Positions 35,541-44,606 of a DNA stretch of 64,000 bases are shown in pieces (the first letter of the stretch is position 1; every line of letters begins with the position of its first letter). A program made the position numbers and the translations under genes. The DNA comes from Terriglobus saanensis SP1PR4 (lineage in GTDB: Bacteria > Acidobacteriota > Terriglobia > Terriglobales > Acidobacteriaceae): contig NC_014963.1 in the NCBI RefSeq assembly GCF_000179915.2, positions 2,604,001 to 2,668,000 of the forward strand, in the 5' to 3' direction. The notes below the pieces were generated by a model, which was not told the DNA's origin, did not search any database, and was given only the letters and a program-made list of their open reading frames with translations.

Positions 35541-38186
35541 TTACTCAGCGCGGAGTGCTTCTACCGGGTTTACGGAGGCAGCGCGCCGTGCTGGCAAATA
35601 GCTTGCCACCATGGCGGAAACTCCGAGCGCAACCGCTACCGCAAGCAGCGTCGCAACATCCCACGCCTGCACACCGAACAACAGCTTTCGCATCAATCTC
35701 GCCACAGCAATGGAAGACGCCAGGCCACCCGCGATCCCAATGACAGTCAGCATGCCCGCTTCGCCCAGGATCATTCGATAGACAGACCCGCGCGGCGCGC
35801 CTAGGGCAATGCGCACACCGATCTCCCGCGTCCTCTGACTTACGGAATACGCAATCACTCCGTACAGCCCCACCACTCCCATCAGCAGAGCGAGCGAGGC
35901 AAACGCTCCCACCATCCACGCTGATGACCGGTGTAGGTAGGCCGTTTGAGAATCTCCGATACGCTGGGACATCGTGGTTCCATTGATCACGGCAAGGTTT
36001 GGGTCAATCTCACGAATGGCCGCCACCATCTCCGGAAGCAACGCGCTGGGATCCTGCGCCGTCCTCGCCACCAAGCTGAAGTCTGTGTCTGGTTCCTGTT
36101 TGAACGGAATGTAGATCGCCGGGCGGATCTCCTGCTCCAGCGTTCCCTCGCGAATGTCGTCCACTACACCGACGATCTTCCTCATCGACTTCGGAGCGAG
36201 GTCCGTATTCCCGATCATCTTGTCGATGGGGTCTTCACCGGGAAAGAACTGCTTCGCCAGCGTCTGGTTGATCACCATCACCTGCGGCTTTGACGCATCA
36301 TCTGTCTCCGTGAAAAATCGTCCACGCATCAGCCTCGCCTGGATCGTCTTGAAGTACTCCGTCGTCACTCCTCTCTCCGGGGCATCATTGTGCTCTCCAT
36401 GAAACGGATGGCCTAGCACACGAAACCAGGTTGTATTGCAGTTGCAGCTCACTGGCAGAAGATTGGTATGGCCCACTGAGATCACACCCGGCAGTCTCGC
36501 AATTCTCCCCACCACACGATCGGACAATGTAATCATCTGCTCGTCTTTTCCATAATTCGCATTGGGAGCCGCAACCGAAAGTGTTGCGAGGTGGTCAGGC
36601 TGAAAGTTCATCTCCACATGCAAAAGCCTGTAAAAACTCTTGCTGAGCAGCCCAGCCCCTACTAACAGCACCACAGCAATGGCCAGTTCTACAGCGACAA
36701 GATTCGATCCAAACCGCTTCCACATTGTGCCCGCTGCGCCGCGTCCGCCTTCGCCAAGGTCTCCTCGCAAATCACTCAAAGACAACCGTATCAATGGTGT
36801 CACCGAAAAAATCGTCGCTGCGATGACCGCAATCAGCGCGGCAAACATCAGTACATGCGGGCCGATGCCCGCTCCTTGCAGGTAAGGCATTCCGCCTAGC
36901 ATCTCGGCAGGAATTAGCTTCAACAGCAATCTTGAAAGGCCGTAGGCGCTCACCACACCGAGCGTCATCGACGCCGTCACAAGCACCAATCCCTCCGTAA
37001 CGAATTGCCGCACCAGCCTCCCCGGGGAGGCACCCAGCGCTCCACGAACGGCCATCTCTCGCCTGCGATTTTCCGCTCGTACCAGCAGCAAGCTCGCAAC
37101 ATTCACGCACGCGATCAGCAGCAGCAGCCCCGCTCCACCCAGCAGCACCAGCAGGATGGGGCGCACATCTCCCACGATCGCGTCGCTCAATGCGATCACC
37201 GCCGCGCCTTGCCCGAGGTTGGAGTCTGGATACTGCCGCTCCAGCTGCCCCGCAATCGTCTGCATCTCCGCCAGCGCCGTCGCTACGGAAACACCCTCTT
37301 TCAATCGGCCCGCAGCAAACAGGTTGTGGCACGATCTCCGTTTCTCACATCCCGTGGGATGATGCAGCGGAGTCCAGAAACTCGCATTGCCACGCGGAGC
37401 AAAGTGAAACTCCCGCGGCAGTACACCGATCACGCTATAGGCCGTATCATCCAGCGTTACCGTCTGACCCAGGACCTCGCGCCTCCCGCCGAATCTCCTC
37501 TGCCACGTGTCATAACTCAGCAATACCGTGCGCGAAGCAGCGGGTGTGTCATCAGCCTCCGTAAAGTCACGCCCTAACGCGGGACTTACTCCAAGCGTGT
37601 GGAAGAACCCACTGGCCACGCGCGCGCCTTGCATCGATTCCACTCCCGTCGAACTCTTCCATAAATAACGACTGTAGGCCCAGGCATCCAGCGCGCTGAA
37701 GACCTTGTTCTGTTTTTTGAAATCCAGATAATCCGGATAAGAAATATTGCACAACGGACAAAAGCTCGCCTTCTCATACACAGCTACGAGTCGCGAAGAG
37801 TCTTTGTAAGGCAATGGCTTCATCAGGGCTGCATCCACGAACGAGAAGATCGTTACGCTCGCCGCCACGCCCAGCGTCAGCACCCCTATCGCCGTACACG
37901 CAAATCCGGGGCTCCGCCGCAACTGCCGCAGGGCGAAACGAAGATCGTGCAGCACACTTTCCATACGGAACCCCATCACCTCGTGGCTCTGTTCCCTCAA
38001 TCGTGTTTCGTTCCCAAAAACCCGTTTCGCGGCATAGTGCGCTTCTCCGGAACCCGCACCATGCCCAACCAGATCTTCCTCTGCCATCTCGCGATGGAAC
38101 GCCATCTCTTCTTCCAGGTCACGATGAAACTTGTCGCGACGTACGAAGACCAAAACCTTCTTGAAGAACTGCGAGATCTTTCCCAT
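35541..38186 (-). CDS. Acidobacterial-type orphan permease (ADOP, MacB/FtsX fold), second of pair
   Basis: An 881-residue membrane protein of the ADOP family. A short N-terminal prefix domain (FHRDLEEEMAFHREMAEED, then AKRVFGNETRLREQSHEVMGF) leads into two MacB-like permease units. Each unit has one helix, a large periplasmic MacB_PCD domain, then an FtsX domain: helices near 370-400 with RRREMAVRGALGASPGRLVRQ, and at the C-terminus RTREIGVRIALGAPRGSVYRM and FGVQAWDVAT. No ATPase domain is present and no ATPase gene is adjacent, hence 'orphan'. I start at ATG 38186, which has GGAGG six bases upstream, and not ATG 38198. It is the third gene of the PadR operon, 18 bases after its paralog. Substrate unknown. 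Confidence 0.9.
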   Translation of the reverse strand: MGKISQFFKKVLVFVRRDKFHRDLEEEMAFHREMAEEDLVGHGAGSGEAHYAAKRVFGNETRLREQSHEVMGFRMESVLHDLRFALRQLRRSPGFACTAIGVLTLGVAASVTIFSFVDAALMKPLPYKDSSRLVAVYEKASFCPLCNISYPDYLDFKKQNKVFSALDAWAYSRYLWKSSTGVESMQGARVASGFFHTLGVSPALGRDFTEADDTPAASRTVLLSYDTWQRRFGGRREVLGQTVTLDDTAYSVIGVLPREFHFAPRGNASFWTPLHHPTGCEKRRSCHNLFAAGRLKEGVSVATALAEMQTIAGQLERQYPDSNLGQGAAVIALSDAIVGDVRPILLVLLGGAGLLLLIACVNVASLLLVRAENRRREMAVRGALGASPGRLVRQFVTEGLVLVTASMTLGVVSAYGLSRLLLKLIPAEMLGGMPYLQGAGIGPHVLMFAALIAVIAATIFSVTPLIRLSLSDLRGDLGEGGRGAAGTMWKRFGSNLVAVELAIAVVLLVGAGLLSKSFYRLLHVEMNFQPDHLATLSVAAPNANYGKDEQMITLSDRVVGRIARLPGVISVGHTNLLPVSCNCNTTWFRVLGHPFHGEHNDAPERGVTTEYFKTIQARLMRGRFFTETDDASKPQVMVINQTLAKQFFPGEDPIDKMIGNTDLAPKSMRKIVGVVDDIREGTLEQEIRPAIYIPFKQEPDTDFSLVARTAQDPSALLPEMVAAIREIDPNLAVINGTTMSQRIGDSQTAYLHRSSAWMVGAFASLALLMGVVGLYGVIAYSVSQRTREIGVRIALGAPRGSVYRMILGEAGMLTVIGIAGGLASSIAVARLMRKLLFGVQAWDVATLLAVAVALGVSAMVASYLPARRAASVNPVEALRAE

Positions 38187-38204
38187 CACTTCCTCCATAC
38201 GTCT

Positions 38205-41048
38205 TTACTCAAACCGAAGAGCCACCATCGGATCGACCTTGCTTGCGCGACGCGCTGGCAACCAGGCCGCAAACAACGTCATTCCGCCCACTACGGCAAT
38301 CGCAACCGCAAACGTCGCTCGATCCACCGGCCCTACACCGAAGAGTTGTTGTCTCACAAACGAGCTTGCAGCGAAGGCCAGTGGCATTCCCAGACAGACA
38401 CCCAGCGCAAGCAGAAGCAGAGCTTCGCGCAGAATCATCCACCGCACCACCGGCGTCTGCGCGCCCAGCGCCAGACGAATCCCGATCTCGTTCGTCCTCC
38501 GCACAACGTTGTAGCTCATCACGCCATACAACCCGATCGCGGCGAGCAACAGCGCAAGCAACGAAAACACTCCGGTCAACGTCGAGATCAATTCATCATG
38601 CGTAATCAATCCGGAGATCTGCCCCTCCATCGTCGTCACCCTGAGCAGAGGCAGGTTCGGATCCACCGCCGACACAGCGGCGCGAAGGTCCGCAATCGTC
38701 TTCGCAGGATCACCTGTCGTCCGGACCAAAAGCGTGTTGGCAAATCGATTCTGGTTCGGCTCCGGGGGTGTATCCGCCCGAGCACCAGGATCAGCCGGGA
38801 TAGTTGGCTCGATCTGCTCCAGAGGGATATATGTCATGCGGATCGCATCCACAGTGCGTGGGTGTCTGGATCGTGTATCTCGTACCACTCCGACGATCTG
38901 CCACGGCCCTTTCTCCGAACCCATATCGATCCCGAGCGATCGGCCTATCGCATCGCCCTTAGGGAAAAATCGCTTGGCAAGCGCCTCGTTCACTACCGCG
39001 ACTTTCATACTCGTGGCGGAGTCTTCTGATGTAATGCCGCGTCCAGCCACTACTGCGATTCCAGCCGTCTCAAAGTATCTTCCAGACACCCGATTCAAAA
39101 CTGAACCCATATTCTCCTTCGGCGCTGGAGAATAGCCGGAAATCGTAATGGAAGAACTCCACTCGCTCCGGCTGATCGGAGGCGTTGCAGCAAGCGCAGC
39201 GGACCGCACACCCGGAAGCGCACTCACACGCTCCAGCAACCGCTGATGCAGAGCCGACGTTTGACTCGGCTGATACCCGGCAAGCTTGGCATTGAAATCA
39301 GCCACAAGCAGATGGTCTCGCTCAAATCCATAATCCTGGTGTTGCAGATTCCTCAAAGTGCGTAGAAATAAGCCAGCGCCCACCAGCAGCACGAGAGACA
39401 ACATCACCTGCACAGTCACCAGTACCCTGGGCCACAGACGCGCGGAACGTCCTTCGCTTCCCTGCGCCGTTCGTGTATTGCTGTTCAGCGCGCTACTCGT
39501 GCCACCGCGTGCCGACGCAAGTGCTGGCGCAAGTCCAAAGAGCAGAGCCGTCACAATCGAAACGGCAAACGTAAAGAACAGCACCGGAGCATCCGGAACA
39601 GGACTCAGCACCAGCGTCGTCTCACCTCGCCCGACAAACGCAATCAAAGACCGCGTGATGGCAAAGGCGAGACCAATGCCCAAAGCTCCTCCAGCGAATG
39701 AGAGCAGAAGCGTCTCAATCAGGCTCTGCCGCACAATGCGCCCACGGCTGGACCCCAGGGCAAGTCGCGTGGCGATCTCGCGCTGTCGGGCTGCGCCACG
39801 CGCCAACAAGAAGTTGGCTAGATTCGCGCACGCGATTAACAACACCAGCCCAACCACAGCCATCAGGATCTGAAGCGACTGACCATACTCGCTGCGAACG
39901 GAAGAGACACCGTGCATTGCGGTCAGCAACGGGACCGATTCGTGATTGATCTCCTGCTCCCGTTCCGTAGTCAGCTTCGTCCCTTCACTCGTCCGCACTG
40001 CCGCGTGGATCTGCTGGTCCAGCCACAGTTGGCTTTGTGCAAGCGCACCTTTATCCCTTGCAGCTTGCGCACTCAACCGTCCGAACACATGCAAAAAGTA
40101 GAGACCAGACTGTAGCGTCAGCAAAGAAGGTTCCCGCAAAACCACGGGTTGCATCGTGACCGGAATCCAGAAGGCCGTCGGTTCCAGCTCCAACTTGATT
40201 CCTTGAAACGACTTCGGCATCACACCGATCACGGTCAGCGGAGTTCCATTCACGCGAAGTGACTTACCGATTACGTCCGTATCTCCAGAGAGCGAATCCT
40301 CCCAGAAGTGATAACTCAAAACGACCACCGCCCCACTTCCAGAAGTGGCTGCATCCGCAGACGTAATCGTGCGGCCCAGTAGTGGTCGCGCTCCGATTAC
40401 ATTGAAGTAATTCCCTGAGACGAGGTTTGTCGGGACCAGAAGCGCGGAAGAGTTTTCATCTAAGTGTCCATTCGCGCTCGACGGCCTCTGCACACTTACC
40501 TTGTCGGTGAAGCTTCTGAAAGAAGCGATCCCCTGAAAAGGTCCCGGATTCACTTCCAACTGCCGCGCGAAATACCACGGAAACAATCCAAACTGGCCTA
40601 GATCGATCCCACCCGCTACGCCCCCGTTCTCCGCATTGCCAAAGCTAACCAGCTGTTGCGGGTCGCGCACTGGAAGCCTCTGTAGGAGCAACTGATCGAT
40701 CAGAGAAAAGATCGCTGTGTTCGCTCCAATCCCCAGCGCAAGTGAGATTACGGCTACAGCTGTGAACCCTGGACTCTTCGCAAGGGCACGAAGTCCGAAA
40801 CGAACATCACGCAGAACGCTCTCCAGGCGAAATCCCATCACTTCATGGCTCTGCTCACGAAGCCGTGTCTCATTCCCAAAGCTTCGCTTCGCCGCATATC
40901 GCGCCTGACTTGGCGGAACACCACGGCCCACCATCTCTTCTTCCGCCAACTCGCGATGGAACGCCATCTCTTCTTCCAGCTCTCTGTGGAAGCGTTCACG
41001 CCCGATGAGAGTCCTTATCTTTTTGAAGAATCGCGAAAGTAGAGCCAT
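38205..41048 (-). CDS. Acidobacterial-type orphan permease (ADOP, MacB/FtsX fold), first of pair
   Basis: A 947-residue paralog of the next gene with the same layout: prefix domain (FHRELEEEMAFHRELAEEEM, AKRSFGNETRLREQSHEVMGF), first helix SPGFTAVAVISLALGIGANTAIFSL, MacB_PCD periplasmic domain, FtsX helices with ARQREIATRLALGSSRGRIVRQ, then a second unit ending RRTNEIGIRLALGAQTPVVRWM and FGVGPVDRATF. Ribosome site AGGAGG is six bases before the ATG. The upstream PadR gene ends eight bases before the start. The family is described as acidobacterial and PadR-linked; transport of peptides or stress-related signalling has been guessed, but nothing here shows it. Confidence 0.9.
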   Translation of the reverse strand: MALLSRFFKKIRTLIGRERFHRELEEEMAFHRELAEEEMVGRGVPPSQARYAAKRSFGNETRLREQSHEVMGFRLESVLRDVRFGLRALAKSPGFTAVAVISLALGIGANTAIFSLIDQLLLQRLPVRDPQQLVSFGNAENGGVAGGIDLGQFGLFPWYFARQLEVNPGPFQGIASFRSFTDKVSVQRPSSANGHLDENSSALLVPTNLVSGNYFNVIGARPLLGRTITSADAATSGSGAVVVLSYHFWEDSLSGDTDVIGKSLRVNGTPLTVIGVMPKSFQGIKLELEPTAFWIPVTMQPVVLREPSLLTLQSGLYFLHVFGRLSAQAARDKGALAQSQLWLDQQIHAAVRTSEGTKLTTEREQEINHESVPLLTAMHGVSSVRSEYGQSLQILMAVVGLVLLIACANLANFLLARGAARQREIATRLALGSSRGRIVRQSLIETLLLSFAGGALGIGLAFAITRSLIAFVGRGETTLVLSPVPDAPVLFFTFAVSIVTALLFGLAPALASARGGTSSALNSNTRTAQGSEGRSARLWPRVLVTVQVMLSLVLLVGAGLFLRTLRNLQHQDYGFERDHLLVADFNAKLAGYQPSQTSALHQRLLERVSALPGVRSAALAATPPISRSEWSSSITISGYSPAPKENMGSVLNRVSGRYFETAGIAVVAGRGITSEDSATSMKVAVVNEALAKRFFPKGDAIGRSLGIDMGSEKGPWQIVGVVRDTRSRHPRTVDAIRMTYIPLEQIEPTIPADPGARADTPPEPNQNRFANTLLVRTTGDPAKTIADLRAAVSAVDPNLPLLRVTTMEGQISGLITHDELISTLTGVFSLLALLLAAIGLYGVMSYNVVRRTNEIGIRLALGAQTPVVRWMILREALLLLALGVCLGMPLAFAASSFVRQQLFGVGPVDRATFAVAIAVVGGMTLFAAWLPARRASKVDPMVALRFE

Positions 41049-41056
41049 CTCGCCTC

Positions 41057-41386
41057 CTAAGCGTCCTGCAACACTCGGCCAATCGCTGCGATCATCTGTT
41101 GAAATTGGGAAAGCTCAACGCCAAGCTGCTTCGCCCCCGTCGGCGTAAGCGTGTAGTAGCGTGCACGACGATTCGTCTCCGTCATCTTCCACTCAGCCTT
41201 CACCCATCCCTGCAGCAAAAGACGCTGCAGTGCGGGATAAAGCGATCCCTCTTCCACAGTCAGCACATCGTCGGTAATCCGCTTGATCGACAGCGCAATG
41301 CCGTAGCCGTGCATCGGCTCGCGGCTCAGCGTTTTGAGAATGAGCAGATGCAATGTTCCCGGCAATAATTCTTGTTTCTTCGCCAT
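41057..41386 (-). CDS. PadR-family transcriptional regulator of the ADOP operon
   Basis: A 109-residue winged-helix repressor of the acidobacterial PadR group that accompanies ADOP permeases. Family blocks: LLPGTLHLLILKTLSREPMHGYGIA, then VEEGSLYPALQRLLLQGWVKAEW and ARYYTLTPTGAKQL. I take ATG 41386 (MAKKQELLP); an ATG four codons earlier (41398) is possible. It is the first gene of a three-gene operon and probably controls its own expression. Confidence 0.93.
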   Translation of the reverse strand: MAKKQELLPGTLHLLILKTLSREPMHGYGIALSIKRITDDVLTVEEGSLYPALQRLLLQGWVKAEWKMTETNRRARYYTLTPTGAKQLGVELSQFQQMIAAIGRVLQDA

Positions 41387-41393
41387 GCCCGCA

Positions 41394-41423
41394 ACCATAG
41401 ATAAACTATGGGTAGGATGTCAA
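41394..41423 (-). promoter_or_regulatory. Candidate promoter of the PadR-ADOP operon
   Basis: On the minus strand TTGACA (41423-41418) is followed after 18 bases by TATGGT (41399-41394). This would place the transcript start within a few bases of ATG 41386, giving a nearly leaderless message. Confidence 0.35.
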
Positions 41424-41441
41424 TGGAAAAGATGGGACGGC

Positions 41442-41500
41442 TTTGCCCCATTCTTTCGCGGCTTTTTGCGAAAGGGTGAGGTCGCGCGGAGCGCACAACC
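41442..41500. repeat. Intergenic palindromic repeat, copy B (imperfect)
   Basis: Left arm 41446-41459 is identical to the left arm of copy A; right arm 41468-41481 differs at three positions. The right flank GGAGCGCACAA resembles the GGGCGCACAA flank of copy A. Loop here is GGCTTTTT. It lies between the PadR promoter and the terminator of the Gly/His-rich gene. Confidence 0.65.
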
Positions 41501-41552
41501 AATCTCAGAAGACTTCCAAATACATCTTCCGAAACACCGCGAACACGCTCCA

Positions 41553-41591
41553 CAAACAAAACGGGACGAACTCATCTGAGTTCGTCCCGTT
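41553..41591 (-). terminator. Terminator of the Gly/His-rich protein gene
   Basis: Perfect 14-base stem (41560-41573 with 41578-41591), four-base loop, followed on the minus strand by TTTGTTTG; 39 bases after the stop. Confidence 0.8.
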
Positions 41592-41630
41592 CCGTTATTC
41601 CTTCCATATAGAGCTGGAATTCAGCCCACG

Positions 41631-42248
41631 TTAGCGATGTCCTCCACCGCCGCCGTGCGATTGCCCACCACCGCCACCACCGTGAGATTGGCCGCCGCCT
41701 CCTCCACCGTGTTGCTGTCCTCCACCGCCGCCGCCATGGAACTGACCACCACCGCCGCCCTGAGGACGTCCGCCGCCACCGCCACCATGAAAGGCCTGAG
41801 CATTACCCCGGCCACCCTGCGAACCACCGAAGCCACCACGAGCAGCATGGCCGACGCCGTCCCGCATCTGGTTTCCACGGAATCCGTGAATGTCACCACC
41901 ATGGTAATAACCCGCTGCTCCGCGACCAGGAAATCCGCCGCGATATCCAAAGCGCGGATCATAGCTGCGGTTCACATGGCCATAGAAGCCACGCGGTCCG
42001 CGAAACCAGGGGCCCGCTCCGAAAAAGATCCCATTGTTGAACCATTCCGGGCCATAGTAGCCATAGGGAGAGCATTGATAGGGCGCATAGTCGTAATACC
42101 CGTAAGGGCAAGCCGGCGCGATTCCACCACCACCAAGATTGATGCCCACGGAAACTTGCGCCTCACTCTTTGGCGCAGTCAGCAATGCCAGCATCACACC
42201 GGCAAAAAGTGTCAGAAGTACTTTGCTCAATCCACGATTCCACTTCAT
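41631..42248 (-). CDS. Secreted Gly/His-rich low-complexity protein
   Basis: A 205-residue exported protein of unknown function. The signal peptide is clear (VLLTLFAGVMLALLTAPKSEA, cleavage after SEA or AQ). A Tyr/Pro/Cys-rich segment with PYGYYDYAPYQCSPYGYYGP follows, similar to the small 'YXWGNYX' secreted proteins common in acidobacteria and proteobacteria. The last 70 residues are runs of Gly broken by His and Gln, repeating a GGGGGGQSH unit about four times. The spaced His residues could bind metal, but that is inference. Start at ATG 42248 with GAGG upstream. Confidence 0.8.
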   Translation of the reverse strand: MKWNRGLSKVLLTLFAGVMLALLTAPKSEAQVSVGINLGGGGIAPACPYGYYDYAPYQCSPYGYYGPEWFNNGIFFGAGPWFRGPRGFYGHVNRSYDPRFGYRGGFPGRGAAGYYHGGDIHGFRGNQMRDGVGHAARGGFGGSQGGRGNAQAFHGGGGGGRPQGGGGGQFHGGGGGGQQHGGGGGGQSHGGGGGGQSHGGGGGHR

Positions 42249-42368
42249 TTCACGTACCTCACAGTTGAGTAAGAGGTACATGAGGCGTTTTAGGTCGCCT
42301 GCGCCACGCCATAAAGACACATCGGTTTGAAAAGTAATCGATTTCTGTTGATCTGCTAACCTTAAGGT

Positions 42369-43064
42369 ATGAAGTTTGGCGTATTAGTCTTCCCCGGTTC
42401 CAATTGCGATCACGACACCTTCAATGTCATCGAGAGTCTCCTTGAGCAGCCCGTGACCTTTCTCTGGCATGCCTCCGAAGATCTCCAGAATGTGGACGCT
42501 ATCCTCGTCCCCGGGGGTTTCGCCTACGGCGACTACCTCCGCACCGGCGCACTTGCACGCTTTGCACCCATCATGGGCTCCGTAAAAAAATTCGCGGATG
42601 CTGGCGGCCCCGTCCTTGGTATCTGCAATGGCTTCCAGATTCTTTGCGAAAGCGGTCTGCTCCCCGGCGCTCTCATGCGCAACGCGGGGCAGCACTACAT
42701 CTGCAAACAGGTCCACCTGCGCACTGAGACCAACAATTCCCTCTTTACGCATCCACTGAAAGAACACGAAGTGCTGCAGATGCCAATCGGTCACATGGAG
42801 GGCAACTACTTCTGTGACGAGGCCACGCTCGCTCAGCTCAAGAGTCAGGACCGCATCGCCTTCCGTTACAGCACACCCGCAGGTGAAATCATCGCACCAG
42901 CAAATCCGAATGGATCGCTCGAAAACATTGCAGGCATTCTCTCCGAAGGCCGCAACGTGCTTGGCATGATGCCCCATCCCGATCGCTCCAGCGAGTCGAT
43001 CCTTGGCTCCGCCGACGGTCTTAAACTCTTCCAGGCGCTGCTCTCTTCCAGCGTTCTCCGGTAG
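42369..43064 (+). CDS. purQ: Phosphoribosylformylglycinamidine synthase subunit PurQ
   Basis: Glutaminase subunit of the fourth step of purine synthesis, supplying ammonia to PurL. Class I glutamine amidotransferase signs: N-terminal GVLVFPGSNCDHD, the nucleophile Cys in GICNGFQIL, and the catalytic His/Glu block MMPHPDRSSE near the C-terminus. The 231-residue length is normal for the small-subunit form. No purL or purS is adjacent in the window. It is followed five bases later by the CpsB-like phosphatase, likely in the same transcript. Confidence 0.96.
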   Translation: MKFGVLVFPGSNCDHDTFNVIESLLEQPVTFLWHASEDLQNVDAILVPGGFAYGDYLRTGALARFAPIMGSVKKFADAGGPVLGICNGFQILCESGLLPGALMRNAGQHYICKQVHLRTETNNSLFTHPLKEHEVLQMPIGHMEGNYFCDEATLAQLKSQDRIAFRYSTPAGEIIAPANPNGSLENIAGILSEGRNVLGMMPHPDRSSESILGSADGLKLFQALLSSSVLR

Positions 43065-43069
43065 GTTCA

Positions 43070-43870
43070 ATGGTCGATATTCACCATCATCTACTGCCTG
43101 GGGTCGATGACGGACCAGTCGACATCGAACTCTCCGTCGCCATGGTGGAGATGGCAGTAGAAGATGGTGTCACCCACATCGTCGCCACCCCTCACGCGAA
43201 CAATGCCTACGAATACCATCGTCCCTCGCACGAACTTCTGCTTCAGCAGGTTCGCGAAGCTCTACCAGATCGCGTGCGAGAAAAAATCACGCTTGGCCTC
43301 GGCTCCGACTTTCATCTCCTCTTTGAAAACATCGAAGAGGCCAAGGCAGACCCGGCAAAGTTTTCCATCAACGGCAAGGGTTACCTCATGCTCGAACTGC
43401 CGGATCACGGGATTCCTCGCAACCTTGAAGAGGTCCTCTACAGCCTCCGTGTTGCCGGACTGACTCCCGTGCTCACACACCCGGAGCGCAACGCGACGCT
43501 GCAAAGCAGCCTGGAGCCACTGAAGAGCTGGCTGCAGGGCGGTCTGCTTCTGCAGGTCACGGCAAACTCCGTCACAGGCGACTTCGGCAAAGTCGCGCAT
43601 CGTATCTCTAATCTTCTGCTGGATAACAATTGGGTTCATTTCGTCGCCAGCGATGCACACAGCGTCGGACGTCGTAATCCGCGTCTCAGCCCCGCCTACG
43701 CCACCGTTGCAAAGCGCCGGGGAGAAGAGACTGCCCGCCGTCTCTTCCTCGAGAATCCGCTCGCCGCATTCGAAGGCCAGCCTCTAGGTGAACAGCCGGA
43801 GGCCCTGCATCTTCATGAAGACCTCGAGCCAAAATCCTGGTGGAGGCGGATCTTCGGCAGCGACTCTTAG
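43070..43870 (+). CDS. CpsB/CapC-type tyrosine-protein phosphatase (PHP fold)
   Basis: Manganese-dependent phosphatase of the PHP superfamily; relatives dephosphorylate the tyrosine autokinases that control capsule and exopolysaccharide chain length. Metal-binding motifs: DIHHHLLPGVDDGP at the start, VATPHAN (about 39-45), LTHPERN (about 139-145) and ASDAHS (about 194-199). Length 266 aa is normal. The matching tyrosine kinase (CpsD/Wzc) is not in this window. Linkage to purQ is probably not functional. Confidence 0.9.
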   Translation: MVDIHHHLLPGVDDGPVDIELSVAMVEMAVEDGVTHIVATPHANNAYEYHRPSHELLLQQVREALPDRVREKITLGLGSDFHLLFENIEEAKADPAKFSINGKGYLMLELPDHGIPRNLEEVLYSLRVAGLTPVLTHPERNATLQSSLEPLKSWLQGGLLLQVTANSVTGDFGKVAHRISNLLLDNNWVHFVASDAHSVGRRNPRLSPAYATVAKRRGEETARRLFLENPLAAFEGQPLGEQPEALHLHEDLEPKSWWRRIFGSDS

Positions 43871-44601
43871 AGCCCTAAACCACCGTCCACTGCCAGCAAC
43901 TGCCCCGTGATGAAGTGCGGCCCCGTGGCAAAAAACAGCAACGCTTCCACCACATCCTCTGCCGTACCGTTCCTCTGCATCGGCGTCTTGTCTGCGAAAC
44001 GCTGATAGGCGGGATCTGGAGCATCGCCCTTCACAATCATCCCCGGAGCGATGCAGTTCACACTGATCTCCGGAGCCCACGCCTTCGCCATCGTCTGGCT
44101 CAACATGTGGAGCGCCGCCTTGCTAGTGCAGTAATGCGCATGCGTCGCCCACGGATGAATCCCTCCAAGGGAGCCGATATTCACGATGCGCCCGTGCGAA
44201 GCCTTCAGGTATGGATAAGCTGCTTTCGCAACCAGGAACGGAGCACGTGTATTGGTCTCGAAGACCGCATCCCACTGCTCTGTCGTGATCTCTTCCAGAG
44301 CCGAGGTCTCGAACATCCCGGCGTTATTTACGAGCAGGTCGAGCCCACCCAGATCGGTCGCGATCTCCTCCACCGCAGCGGAGACTGCCTCAGGATCGCG
44401 CAGATCGCAACGCACCCCAACATTCACCGCACCCGCATCGGCAAGCTCGGCCAGCGTGCGGTCTGCGTCTTCAGGAGAGCTTCGATACGTGATGCCTACC
44501 GAGTAACCCGCATACGCCAGGGCCACCGCGAACGTGCGCCCCAGACCCCGAGCGCCTCCCGTGACCAGGGCGCGCTTCCCTGCAAACGATTCCAGGGCCA
44601 T
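43867..44601 (-). CDS. Short-chain dehydrogenase/reductase (SDR)
   Basis: Classical SDR of 244 residues using NAD(P)H. Cofactor motif VTGGARGLGRTFAV (TGxxxGxG), NNAG at about 91-94, the active-site Ser in NIGSLGG, and the catalytic YCTSK (YxxxK) are present; it ends with VDGGLGL as usual. FabG-like or sugar/pteridine reductases share these features, so the substrate stays open. It lies five bases after the small secreted protein gene on the same strand and overlaps the convergent phosphatase gene by four bases. Confidence 0.9.
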   Translation of the reverse strand: MALESFAGKRALVTGGARGLGRTFAVALAYAGYSVGITYRSSPEDADRTLAELADAGAVNVGVRCDLRDPEAVSAAVEEIATDLGGLDLLVNNAGMFETSALEEITTEQWDAVFETNTRAPFLVAKAAYPYLKASHGRIVNIGSLGGIHPWATHAHYCTSKAALHMLSQTMAKAWAPEISVNCIAPGMIVKGDAPDPAYQRFADKTPMQRNGTAEDVVEALLFFATGPHFITGQLLAVDGGLGL

Positions 44602-44606
44602 GCGTC

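Noticed and set aside
41660-41790. Short direct repeats that could suggest a CRISPR array
   Set aside because: They are the Gly/His codon repeats of the secreted protein; there are no unique spacers and no cas genes.
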